This document shows, piece by piece, positions 21,916 through 29,988 of a stretch of 64,000 bases of DNA. Origin of the DNA: Flavobacterium sp. 9 (GTDB lineage: Bacteria > Bacteroidota > Bacteroidia > Flavobacteriales > Flavobacteriaceae). How positions within the stretch are numbered: the first letter of the stretch is position 1; each line of letters opens with the position of its first letter. The notes under the pieces were generated by a model, which was given only the letters and a program-made list of their open reading frames with translations, did not search any database and was not told the origin of the DNA. The DNA is taken from contig NZ_PEEU01000001.1 of assembly GCF_002754195.1 (NCBI RefSeq), forward strand, positions 620,001 through 684,000, in the 5' to 3' direction. Both the position numbers and the translations under genes were made by a program.

Positions 21916-22395
21916 CTTAGATTTTATCATAACCTAATGCTTAAGTATTTATTGCTTTGAATTTTTCATAGCTTCTGACTATGATGGCAACCATCTAAAA
22001 ACAACCTCATGCCAATCTTTATCACACACTGGTCCATAACAAATACTCCATACAATCTCAGTCCATTTTAAATGCATTGAAAAAATCTACTAAACTTTCT
22101 CCTTTGAAATCAATAAGCCAATAATTAACTTAAGACAGAAATAAAATGGCTATTAATTTTTGACAAGATTATAAATACATATTTAAAGAATTGCATCTTA
22201 AATCTTTCACATTCATATTTGAGATTCAAATATTTTATTTTTAACGAAAGAAACATATTTCACATATTTAGTATTGTTAAAAATCAAAAAAACGTGAATA
22301 AAACATTCAAACAAAGGGGGAAAATATAAAAATACTTAGCCAAATCAAATTAATGTCTCAGATTACGGATCAAATCCCGGTAATATGAAATCCCA

Positions 22396-22581
22396 TTAAC
22401 TGAAACTTATAATCCAACCTACATTGATTGTACCTTGTAAACATCGTTCTATGGGAGATAGCACCCCAATAACAACAAAAATTATAATAGCTGGTATAAA
22501 AATATAGCCATTATGCCTATAAAAATGTTTTTTTTTTAATATTTGATTTGTTAATTTAATATTTTTTTTCTTTTCATCCAT
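22396..22581 (-). CDS. Single-TM miniprotein family, copy A (61 aa)
   Basis: The ATG at 22581 is chosen over upstream in-frame starts because all five family members align from here and their leaders are conserved before this codon. The product begins MDEKKKNIKLTNQILKKK, then a hydrophobic helix (FIPAIIIFVVIGVL), and ends in a longer, divergent tail (INVGWIISFS). The charged N-terminus with a single TM helix suggests insertion in the inner membrane. It is preceded by the shared promoter module. Relatives lie at 26248, 27288, 28209 and 28433. The function is unknown; a type I toxin-like or regulatory membrane peptide is possible. Confidence 0.65.
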   Translation of the reverse strand: MDEKKKNIKLTNQILKKKHFYRHNGYIFIPAIIIFVVIGVLSPIERCLQGTINVGWIISFS

Positions 22582-22660
22582 AGTTGCGAGTAATCTGATT
22601 AAATAAAATTTCTTTAATACTAGCTCCCAGCTATGAAATAGTTTGCTTATGAAATTTTTC

Positions 22661-22740
22661 CAAAAATAGTTAAACATTTATTTTAACAGAACCGTAATAA
22701 GGTTAAAAAAAAACACTTTAAGACAAATCGAAACAATAAA
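22661..22740 (-). promoter_or_regulatory. Promoter with shared upstream element, copy 2
   Basis: Minus-strand TATTTTTG occupies 22668-22661. ACCTTATTACGG lies 23 bp upstream, preceded by a T-run and ATTTGTCTTAAAGTG. It would start transcription about 75 bp before the ATG at 22581. Confidence 0.6.
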
Positions 22741-22795
22741 AACCTCACAAGCAAAAAGGAAACGATGAAAAACGCTGGATATACTATTATCTAAA

Positions 22796-24082
22796 TTAAT
22801 ATCCTCTGTTGTTATAAAAGTTAAATTTTTGGAGCGGAATTATTCCAAAATCTTTTGCAGTTTTAAAATCGTCATAATTAGCTATAAGGGCACCATCATA
22901 TTTATCATTGTCACCGTCGTTAAGTCTGTAATTTGTCGAATGTAATTTGTAAAGAAACCAGCTCTTTTTAGTTTTATTATATGTGAACGTAATTGTTCGT
23001 TCCCAATGCTGATGACCTCCGGCAGCTCCTAAGCCTATATATAAGTAGCCGTTTTTTATTGTTATTCCTGTAAATATATCTTCAAAAAAAGCACCCTGGT
23101 AATCAATGCAAGGTATGATATTATCATTTTTATATGCTAGTTTGTAAGATCCGCTTTTTTGCCCTAATAAAAGAAGTAAAGTTCTTTTTTCAGGTTGATC
23201 TATGTCACCATGAGAGGTACCCTCTTCGTTATCTTTGCTTAAAACTATAATTGCATCTCCAAATTCATCAAGATTAAGATCACCATATGTAATACTTAGT
23301 ACACTGTGATTTTTAGAAATAAATGATATTAAGTTTGTATTTATAGTTGTATTTATATGCACATTGTGCGGTGTAATAGTATTTTCGTCCTCATCATTAA
23401 TATTAAATTTTTCGATTGGAATTTCTCCAAAATCTTTTGCTGTTCTTATACTTTTATAATTTACAACTGCTTTTTTTGACTTTCCATCTATAGGTTTGTA
23501 ATTAACATATTTGGTTTTGTAAAGAAACCAATTATTTTTAGTTTTATTAAATTTAAAAATTATGGTCTGGGCCCAATGACGACTACCTATTATTTCATTT
23601 TCTATATTAAAGTTTCCATTATTAATAGTTACTTTTGAAAACGCGTCCTCGAAATCATAAATGCCAATGCAGTCAAAACATAAAATAGCATTATTGTTCT
23701 TAGATGCTATTTTATAAGATCCATTTCTTTGTCCCAGTAAAAGGAGCAAAGGTCTTTTTTCAGGTTTGCCTTCATCTCTCATGTTTGAGGTTAGTTCCTC
23801 GTTATTTTTGTGTAAAACTAAAATGGCATCTTCGAACTTGTCAAGATTAAGATCTCCATATTCAATGCTAAGCACACTATAATTTATGGGGATAAATGAT
23901 TTAAAAATTTCACTTAAAGTGTCACTTTTTTCATCTACTATACTATAATCTGCATTTTTTACTGTTTCCTTCTTTATTGCAATAGTATTATTATCCAATT
24001 TATTGATTGCTTTTTCTTTTGAAATTTTATTACACGAAAATTGAGAAAGAACTAATACTATTAGGAAAACTATCTTTTTCAT
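22796..24082 (-). CDS. Lipoprotein with tandemly duplicated domain
   Basis: A 428-residue protein with lipoprotein signal MKKIVFLIVLVLSQFSC (Cys17). Two homologous halves follow. The first (about 68-220) has YSVLSIEYGDLNLD, then PEKRPLLLLLGQRNGSYK and NNWFLYKTKY. The second (about 256-424) has HSVLSITYGDLNLD, PEKRTLLLLLGQKSGSYK and KSWFLYKLHS. The YGDLNLDxFxDAIxVL motif resembles FG-GAP/VCBS-like calcium-binding loops, and similar single-domain proteins are common in Bacteroidota. The intragenic duplication is clear; the function is unknown. It appears monocistronic. The upstream region has a weak TTATTACC-like block but lacks the fixed-spacing -7 box seen at its neighbours. Confidence 0.78.
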   Translation of the reverse strand: MKKIVFLIVLVLSQFSCNKISKEKAINKLDNNTIAIKKETVKNADYSIVDEKSDTLSEIFKSFIPINYSVLSIEYGDLNLDKFEDAILVLHKNNEELTSNMRDEGKPEKRPLLLLLGQRNGSYKIASKNNNAILCFDCIGIYDFEDAFSKVTINNGNFNIENEIIGSRHWAQTIIFKFNKTKNNWFLYKTKYVNYKPIDGKSKKAVVNYKSIRTAKDFGEIPIEKFNINDEDENTITPHNVHINTTINTNLISFISKNHSVLSITYGDLNLDEFGDAIIVLSKDNEEGTSHGDIDQPEKRTLLLLLGQKSGSYKLAYKNDNIIPCIDYQGAFFEDIFTGITIKNGYLYIGLGAAGGHQHWERTITFTYNKTKKSWFLYKLHSTNYRLNDGDNDKYDGALIANYDDFKTAKDFGIIPLQKFNFYNNRGY

Positions 24083-24323
24083 TTATTCCGTTGATTTTTA
24101 ATGACTATTTTAAGAGTTTTATTTAAATAACAATAGTAGAGATTTAAAAATAAAAAAACAGGTAATAAAAGACAATTTTACACAAACAGAGGTGTTTTAT
24201 CGTAAGACTAAATCATTGTATAACAGAATTTTAAAACACACTAATATAAAACTCCATAGCGTGCATTTTCTAAATAAACCATATTTTTTTGTTACAACTG
24301 AAGCTCTTCTTTTTGTTGTAGAT

Positions 24324-24746
24324 AAAAAAAAAACATTAGGACAAAGCGGGAACAAAACTCGATAAACCATTTCACAAGCTATAGTTTTGGGTATGAAATC
24401 TAGCAAACAAAAAGACAATCAAGAAAGACAAAATAGCTATTAGGGAAAGACATGGGAAGCGTAATAGCAAACTGAGATTTGAAAATTCAATTAATTTGAT
24501 TACGAAGCAGATAAAAGTTTTGGAATCTCAAGAATTGAATTGTAATATATTGAAATTCTCAAAAAATGCCAAGTTTAGGTCAAGAGTAAGAAAAATATTA
24601 TTCCGAATTCTCGTTTTGTAAGTCTATTTGAATTTCCAATATTACCAAAATTAAACAGAACTGTTGTATTGTTTAAAATACATTAGGACAAAGCAGAACA
24701 ATAAATATCAGACTAAACCAAATTATTACCTCAGTTAACAGCTCAG
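24324..24746. repeat. Two copies of the dispersed ACATTAGGACAAAnCG repeat
   Basis: Copies at 24324-24360 and 24670-24746 carry ACATTAGGACAAAGCGGGAA and CATTAGGACAAAGCAGAACA, the distal part of the element found upstream of the miniprotein promoters. The second copy also shares the longer tail (ACCAAATTATTACCTCAG) with 27640-27666. Neither copy sits next to an identifiable start codon, so they are probably orphaned. The remainder of 24083-24860 has no supportable gene. Confidence 0.5.
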
Positions 24747-24861
24747 ACTTAAACAACAACAAAATTTTGAAAGCACGTGCAAAGCGTAAAACCACTACAC
24801 AGGCAATTATTTTGAGTTTAATAGATTAACCAAGCAGAAAGGCAGTGAGGAAAAGGAAAAT

Positions 24862-25425
24862 AGTTTATGCAATACGTACCATTGTCAGAACAGATTAATG
24901 TCAATGAGGGCAAATTATACAGAAAATATTACAAAAAATAGATTTTGTACGCTTTGTTGTAGTAACCGGAAAGCAGAAATCATCAGTACATATTTAACTA
25001 TCATAAAACAATGGGAAGAACCTTATTTTTCCTCATTCATACCAATAAATCATGCAAAGCCAACAGATTAAAACTTATGTATGGAAAACTATTGCAAGGT
25101 TTTTCAAAAAACACAAAAAGACAATGGCATAAAATTAGTTGCTGTTAAGTCTTTAGAATGTAACTTTAATCCAAAGACTCAAACCTACAATCCGCATTTG
25201 CATTTGATTGTAGCCAGTAACGAAATTGCCGAATTATTAGTTAATGAATAGCTCTTAATCTGGAATCAGAACGTTTTATTCTAAGCCGCCAAAAAAGCAC
25301 AGGATATGAGAAAAATATATAATACTGAGGTTGCCTTAATAAAGATTATAAAATACGGGAGTAAAATTTTCACTAAACCTGACATGAATAAACGAAGCAA
25401 TCAAATGCCAATTAACAAATATCGG
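24862..25425 (+). pseudogene. Rolling-circle replication (HUH) Rep protein remnant
   Basis: Fragments in plus-strand frames match plasmid or transposon Rep proteins of the Rep_1 type. There is a zinc-finger-like start (R-F-C-T-L-C-C-S-N-R-K-A-E-I), then V-A-V-K-S-L-E-C-N-F-N-P and the HUH motif P-H-L-H-L-I-V. A C-terminal block reads I-I-K-Y-G-S-K-I-F-T-K-P-D. Frame changes and stops occur between them. It is evidence that a small replicon or mobilisable element once integrated here. Confidence 0.65.
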
Positions 25426-25703
25426 GATACATTCTTAATTCTCAGCTAACCTCCATATTACATAGCCGTATTAACATTTCAAAACTATAAATTGTAAAAA
25501 ATTGACAGTTAAAAGACAGGTTACGCGTTAGCCGATTAACTTAATTTCGATTTACAAATTTATCAATTCAAGCCTATGGAATTTTTAGTAAATATCTAGA
25601 TCCTTAAAAAGAACAATACAAAAATCTTTCGTCGTTCTAAAGTTTTCTCAACTCTCTACTACTTCATCATCAATTTCAAGGGTTATCGTAACTCTGCTGA
25701 AAT

Positions 25704-25916
25704 CTACAGGAAATAATAACAATAATAATAAAGCAAAAATAAAAAGCACAAGTAATATAGGTGTATCATTAACACAATTATATAATATATTATCACATAT
25801 TTTTTCCTTTTTGTTTTCAACCAAATCACCTGTCCAATTGTAATTAAAGGTATTAAATACAATACTAAAAACCCCACTAAATACAAAATTATGACTACCA
25901 TTTTAACTATATTCAT
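25704..25916 (-). CDS. Small membrane protein, 70 aa
   Basis: Two predicted transmembrane helices (IILYLVGFLVLYLIPLI and the Tyr-rich C-terminal helix) flank a short KTKRKKY loop. No family was recognised. It lies just downstream of a fragment of the 20648-type lipoprotein and 330 bp downstream of miniprotein copy B, in the same direction. It could be the surviving partner of a lost gene, or a chance open frame in AT-rich DNA, which readily encodes hydrophobic segments. Confidence 0.4.
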   Translation of the reverse strand: MNIVKMVVIILYLVGFLVLYLIPLITIGQVIWLKTKRKKYVIIYYIIVLMIHLYYLCFLFLLYYYCYYFL

Positions 25917-25929
25917 TTATGATTTGTAA

Positions 25930-26070
25930 TTAGTATACTTATCAGGAAAACTTTCTTTTCGATAGGATTCACTTGGGGGCGTTATTAACTGTTTTATCCA
26001 ATAGTCCTTTTTGAAGAAAAATTTTATTGAATCAGAATATTCAACAGTTCCACCTGCACAAATTTTCCAA
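25930..26070 (-). pseudogene. Fragment related to the 20648-21793 lipoprotein gene
   Basis: The minus-strand sequence resembles 20755-20850 of the intact gene (ending in the region encoding C-W-K-K-Q-L-M-T-P-Q-G-E). It is about 140 bp, without start or stop. Confidence 0.55.
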
Positions 26071-26247
26071 GAATACTTAAATTAAACAAGCTGTTTTGTT
26101 ATTTAAACACATTAGAACAAAGCGCATGATAATAGCTTGGAAGAAGACAAAAAACTAACAATATAAATATTAAAAAAAATCACAAAACTCATTAACATTA
26201 GTTTAGCTTTTTATTAGTAGTAAGTATTATATTTACAATTGTAAACA

Positions 26248-26400
26248 TCATCCTATACGACCTGACGTCCCCCATATTACTAACAAAACAAACCCTAAAT
26301 ACATAATACCTCCTATTAACAATATAACCATTATGCCAATGAGAATGTTTTTCAAAAATTTTTGATTTGCTACTTTAACTGCTTTTTCCTTTTCATCCAT
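26248..26400 (-). CDS. Single-TM miniprotein family, copy B (50 aa)
   Basis: The product begins MDEKEKAVKVANQKFLKN, followed by one hydrophobic helix (ILIGIMVILLIGGIMYLGFV), and ends S-G-R-I-G. The DNA before the ATG (AAATTACTCACAACG) is nearly identical to that before copy D and similar to copies A and E, showing that the start and the leader are conserved. Transcription probably starts about 110 bp upstream from the shared promoter module at 26518-26600, leaving a long leader for such a short gene. The function is unknown. Confidence 0.65.
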   Translation of the reverse strand: MDEKEKAVKVANQKFLKNILIGIMVILLIGGIMYLGFVLLVIWGTSGRIG

Positions 26401-26517
26401 CGTTGTGAGTAATTTGATTAAATTTAATTTCTTTAATTGTATTTTCCTAGGGAATTTTAATGTCCTAATATAGAATACTAGCCACATCAAATAAAATAGT
26501 TTGATTAAAACATTTTA

Positions 26518-26645
26518 CAAAAATAGTTAAGCATTTATTTTTTACACGGCTGTAATAAGGTTTAAAAAAAGCACATTAGGATAAATCAAAACAACAAAAA
26601 CGTCACAAAATCAAATTATTGTCTCAGGCAACGGCTTATAATTCA
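26518..26645 (-). promoter_or_regulatory. Promoter with shared upstream element, copy 3
   Basis: Minus-strand TATTTTTG lies at 26525-26518, with CCTTATTACAG exactly 24 bp upstream, then AAATGTGC-type and TTTGATTTAT blocks. The distal part continues to an ACGTTTTTGTTGT tail. It lies upstream of copy B. Confidence 0.65.
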
Positions 26646-26899
26646 TTTTTCTTGCAAAAAATAAAATCGGAATTATTGACCTTACACCCTTTATTTATAT
26701 ATTTTTTAAAAATATATAAATAATTGACTAACAAAGCATGTTTTTAGTGACTTCGCTTAATCGTTTCTTATTAGTTTCCTTTTATTTATTGGTTTCCGAA
26801 TATCAGGAAACTTATATATAAAAAGATAAAAGATAAGCCAAAAAATAATTTTTGGCTTTAGAAATATCACTAAAAATAGTTATTCCTTTTACTTAATTA

Positions 26900-27100
26900 C
26901 TACATAGCCATTTTGCTAGCAGTTTTACTACATTTTTTTTCGTCTTCGCAATCTTGCAATTTTCGTTCGATAAGTTCTATCTTTTCTTTATAAAAAGGTA
27001 TCCGATCTTCCAATTCTTTTATTTTAGCAATTGAATTTTCAGCCGCAGATATTCCTTCCATATTTCTATTAATTAACATCTCGCCTTTTCTCTCATTCAT
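26900..27100 (-). CDS. Small coiled-coil protein, 66 aa
   Basis: A highly charged product rich in Glu, Lys and Ile, with heptad-like spacing from about residue 18 (SAAENSIAKIKELEDRI) to residue 55 and no membrane helix or signal. A second ATG (codon 8) aligns with the only ATG of a decayed copy at 27827-28011. It starts about 190 bp downstream of miniprotein copy C, and the decayed relative holds the same position after copy D. A miniprotein plus coiled-coil pair was therefore duplicated as a unit. This could be a partner or antidote-type protein, but nothing shows that directly. Confidence 0.55.
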   Translation of the reverse strand: MNERKGEMLINRNMEGISAAENSIAKIKELEDRIPFYKEKIELIERKLQDCEDEKKCSKTASKMAM

Positions 27101-27287
27101 TTAAATGAGAAGATGAATACTTTAAATATCTTAATTTCTTGGCTAAATCAACTATTTTTACAAAAACATAAAAAGTTTATACTTAACTAAATCGCTATAT
27201 CTTTTATATAAAAATCAAGATCCTTTTACTTAACTTTCTTTTCCGGAAAAACCTCTTCTTCTTCTTTATATTGCTTTCTGTACAATA

Positions 27288-27452
27288 TCAGCCTATGCGA
27301 TGTCCGAAAGCAGAATTTAAGGCGTACATGTAAAATGCAAAAACAATCAATGCTATACAAGCTATAACTACTATGCCAACAACAATGTAAAATAATAATT
27401 TGTTTGATGATTTTTGACGTCTTGATTGAACTGTTTTTTCTTTTTCGCACAT
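27288..27452 (-). CDS. Single-TM miniprotein family, copy C (54 aa)
   Basis: Starts at the ATG at 27452, a different frame from a longer Lys/Ser-rich frame on the same strand. The product begins MCEKEKTVQSRRQKSSNKLL, then one hydrophobic helix (FYIVVGIVVIACIALIVFAF), and ends G-H-R-I-G. The KEK start, the single helix and the RIG end match copies B and D. The shared promoter module lies 92-99 bp upstream, and a coiled-coil miniprotein lies about 190 bp downstream. The function is unknown. Confidence 0.65.
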   Translation of the reverse strand: MCEKEKTVQSRRQKSSNKLLFYIVVGIVVIACIALIVFAFYMYALNSAFGHRIG

Positions 27453-27543
27453 AGAGTAATTAATTTTGATTAATGTTTGGTTTCTTGTAGAAAGATGTGA
27501 ATTTAGGTATACTCACACTAAATTACTTTGACTACAATATTTA

Positions 27544-27666
27544 CAAAATTAGTTAAGTATTTATTTTTTAAAGGCCTATAATATGATTTAAAAAAAACAC
27601 ATTAGGACAAATCGAAACAACAAATACTCAGACAAAACCAAATTATTACCTAAGCAAACGGCTCAG
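27544..27666 (-). promoter_or_regulatory. Promoter with shared upstream element, copy 4
   Basis: Minus-strand TAATTTTG at 27551-27544, with CATATTATAG exactly 24 bp upstream and the GATTTGTCCTAATGTG block beyond it. The distal tail shares AAATTATTACC with the orphan copy at 24721. Confidence 0.6.
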
Positions 27667-27826
27667 GATCAATTTCTTTCCCTAAAATTAAATCAGAATT
27701 ATTTACCACTTATGCTCCCTATTTATTTTTTTTCAAAATATCAGGAAACTTTAATATATAAAATATAAGCCTAAAAATGATTTTTGCTTTAGAAATATCA
27801 CACAAAAGAGATGTTTTTTTTTATAT

Positions 27827-28011
27827 TTAGTTACGAAATAACCATTTAGCTAATAGTTTTGATACGTTTTTTTCGTCTTCGCACTTCAGTGATTTTCGTT
27901 CGACAAATTCTACATTTTCATTATAAAACGTTATCCGATATTCTAAGATTTTTATTTTATCAATTAAATTTTCAGGCGTAGATATCCCTTCTATATTCTA
28001 TCAATTGACAT
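27827..28011 (-). pseudogene. Decayed copy of the coiled-coil miniprotein
   Basis: After one single-base shift near the start, the frame reads E-G-I-S-T-P-E-N-L-I-D-K-I-K-I-L-E-Y-R-I, clearly related to the protein at 26900-27100. The shift places a TAG after six codons. It lies about 200 bp downstream of copy D. Confidence 0.6.
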
Positions 28012-28208
28012 CTCGCCTTTCTGTTGTTAATTCCAAACTAAGCTTATATTTCCACTATTAACTGCAGTAATTTACAGACTTATGAAAAAATAGAACTTTC
28101 TAATTCATTATCATTAAAAACATAAAAAAGTTTATATTTATCTCAATGACTCATCTTACCCTAAAATCAAAGACACTTTTTCTTCTTTAGTATCCTTTAT
28201 CAAAAACA

Positions 28209-28361
28209 TCATCCTATACGATATGGCAATGCCGATATCATCATCCAAACAATACCTAAATACACAATACCTGCTATTAACAATGTAACCATTATGCCAA
28301 TAAGAATGTTTTTTAAAAATTTTTGATTTGCTACTTTAACTGCTTTTTCCTTTTCATCCAT
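28209..28361 (-). CDS. Single-TM miniprotein family, copy D (50 aa)
   Basis: The first 25 residues (MDEKEKAVKVANQKFLKNIL) are identical to copy B apart from minor changes later. One helix (IGIMVTLLIAGIVYLGIVWM) follows, and the protein ends P-Y-R-I-G. It lies 71 bp downstream of copy E in the same direction and has no promoter module of its own, so it is probably co-transcribed with E. B and D and their leaders are so similar that a recent duplication or conversion is likely. Confidence 0.65.
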   Translation of the reverse strand: MDEKEKAVKVANQKFLKNILIGIMVTLLIAGIVYLGIVWMMISALPYRIG

Positions 28362-28432
28362 CGTTGTGAGTAATTTGATTAAATTTAGTTTCTTTTATGG
28401 CATTTAAACAGGGAAATACTTACTAAAAAATA

Positions 28433-28594
28433 TCAGCCCCTTGGCAAGTGGCCAGCAATTTTAAAAAGCAAAAATAAACCAATAATAAATAGAACGTAAA
28501 CTATAAACATTGTATTAATAAAAATATCAATTAATAATTTCTTAGATGTTTTTTGACCTTTTGCTGCTTGAGCTATTTTTTCTTTTTCTACCAT
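28433..28594 (-). CDS. Single-TM miniprotein family, copy E (53 aa)
   Basis: The product begins MVEKEKIAQAAKGQKTSKKL, then a long hydrophobic stretch (IFINTMFIVYVLFIIGLFLL), and ends H-L-P-R-G. It is the most divergent of the four compact copies, but it keeps the KEK start, basic Q-K block, single TM and conserved leader. The promoter module is at 28708-28770; the leader is about 105 bp. Copy D follows and may share the transcript. Confidence 0.65.
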   Translation of the reverse strand: MVEKEKIAQAAKGQKTSKKLLIDIFINTMFIVYVLFIIGLFLLFKIAGHLPRG

Positions 28595-28707
28595 AGTTGT
28601 GAGTAATTTGGGTAAGTTTAATTTCTTTTATTTCAGGGAGTCCCAACTTTAAAATATAGAATACTGTAACCCACCATAATTAAGATAGTTTTGTTTAGAA
28701 CATTTCA

Positions 28708-28800
28708 CAAACATAGATAATTCTTTGTTTTTTAACAGGTTGCAATAAGATTAAAAAAAAGGAATCCAGGACAAATCAGAAGAATAAATACTAGACAAAA
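28708..28800 (-). promoter_or_regulatory. Promoter with shared upstream element, copy 5
   Basis: Minus-strand TATGTTTG at 28715-28708, a perfect TAnnTTTG box. CTTATTGCAA lies exactly 24 bp upstream, followed by a T-run and TGATTTGTCCTGGATTCC. It drives copy E and probably D. Confidence 0.6.
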
Positions 28801-29620
28801 ACCAAGGCTTTGCAATTTTTTTTTAAAATCTTCGAAAATCAAGAAAATATACAAAATAGCGTATTTAATACATTTAGAACAAATCGACAATTTAGCCCAA
28901 AATAAAACAGTTTGCCAAGACAATAATTTGATATGGTTTCGAGTATTCACTTTTAACCCAGAGTATCAACTTTAATCTTTCTGTTTGTTTAATAATTTCT
29001 TGGAATGTCAACCATTGAGATCTATAGCTACTGAATTTTGATTTTCTGGCGAATATCCTAAAAAAAACAGTATTGGAAATTTATGTGACTGACCAATACA
29101 ATCGGAAAATAATTTTATATTTTAAAGGCAAAAAATACTTCAATATTAATTTCATTTTTTCTTGCTTCTATATCTAAAAAAAAACATGGAATACCCCAAA
29201 ATATTTTATATTACTATCAATTATAACAAGATTTACATAAAGTAACATTTATCTCTTCCCTTTATTAAATTTTGATCAACAATAGAATAATCGCTATAAT
29301 CACGATCTGAAACTGCAATATAAATTTCAGATTCAGGATCTTTATCTAAATCGAGTACAAACCAATGATCATTTTTTCCCCATAATATTTAAATTTTAAT
29401 GATTTTATATTCTAATGAAATCCAATTATCCATTTCTAATATCTATTTTATCTCCTGTAGTTATGCATAAAAAATCAGGTATAAAACAAGAAGTTTTTTT
29501 GTCGAGCTTAATTACATTCAACTTAAATTAAAGAATCCAATTCAAAAAAATCAATAAAACAATAAAAAAGCCTTATTCTTTTAAAAAATGACTGATTATC
29601 CCTTTTTAATGTCTTAATAA
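28801..29620. other. Non-coding stretch with possible gene debris
   Basis: On the minus strand near 29270-29400 a short piece reads L-D-L-D-K-D-P-E-S-E-I-Y-I-A-V-S-D-R, which may be the end of a lost protein. No start, no family and no long frame were seen. The rest shows nothing. Confidence 0.35.
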
Positions 29621-29654
29621 TTGCAGACTCCAAAGTAATGGCATTCTATATTTG
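29621..29654 (+). promoter_or_regulatory. Candidate promoter for the peptide cluster
   Basis: TTG at 29621-29623 and TATATTTG at 29647-29654 fit the Bacteroidota TTG / TAnnTTTG pattern with a 23-bp spacer, at the long end of the known range. The start codon at 29716 lies about 55-60 bp downstream. Confidence 0.5.
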
Positions 29655-29715
29655 TTTTATAGCTTGTTTATTAACAAAGCAAAACATGATTTATTAATAT
29701 TTATTTTTTAGAAAA

Positions 29716-29922
29716 ATGAAAAAATTTAGTTTTAAAGATGCAAAAATCACTCTTGCCAGGGATGAAATGAGAACTATTGTAGGAAGTGTGAAGTTCGTTA
29801 AAGATAACAAAGGAAATGGAATAAGTGGAGGAACTTGCGTTAGTTACAAACCCTGTTCTACGGGTTGTGGGGTAACTACTGGGGATGGATCTATTTCCTG
29901 TAATTATTGCTGTATAGCATAA
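29716..29922 (+). CDS. Cys-rich RiPP/bacteriocin-like precursor peptide
   Basis: A 68-residue peptide with a leader typical of Bacteroidota natural-product precursors (MKKFSFKDAKITLARDEMRT, compare the TIGR04149 type). A double Gly at 38-39 (ISGG) separates the leader from a 29-residue core with Cys at 41, 47, 51, 62, 65 and 66. An alternative cut after V-G-S at 22-24 is possible. Export and cleavage by a C39-type peptidase/ABC transporter would be expected. A TlpA-like protein and a broken C39-like gene follow, which fits disulfide- or thioether-stabilised peptide export. No radical-SAM or lanthipeptide synthetase is nearby, so the chemistry of the modification is open. Confidence 0.75.
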   Translation: MKKFSFKDAKITLARDEMRTIVGSVKFVKDNKGNGISGGTCVSYKPCSTGCGVTTGDGSISCNYCCIA

Positions 29923-29943
29923 ATTAAAAAGAATCACAAATTT

Positions 29944-29969
29944 AAGTTTCACTACAAATAGTGAAACTT
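29944..29969 (+). terminator. Hairpin between precursor and tlpA-like gene
   Basis: AAGTTTCACTA pairs perfectly with TAGTGAAACTT around the 4-base loop CAAA, followed by ATTTTAAAAAA. The tail is not a clean U-run, so partial termination or transcript protection is more likely than full termination. It would give more precursor than downstream product. Confidence 0.65.
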
Positions 29970-29988
29970 ATTTTAAAAAACATAATCC

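Noticed and set aside
24197..24418. 73-aa minus-strand frame over the dispersed repeat
   Set aside because: It crosses the non-coding repeat element and has no relatives among the other repeat copies.
28732..28950. 72-aa minus-strand frame across the copy-5 promoter element
   Set aside because: The element is conserved as DNA, not as protein; the frame is not kept in the other copies.
29701..29952. 83-aa minus-strand frame opposite the precursor peptide
   Set aside because: Antisense to a convincing precursor gene and without a start context.
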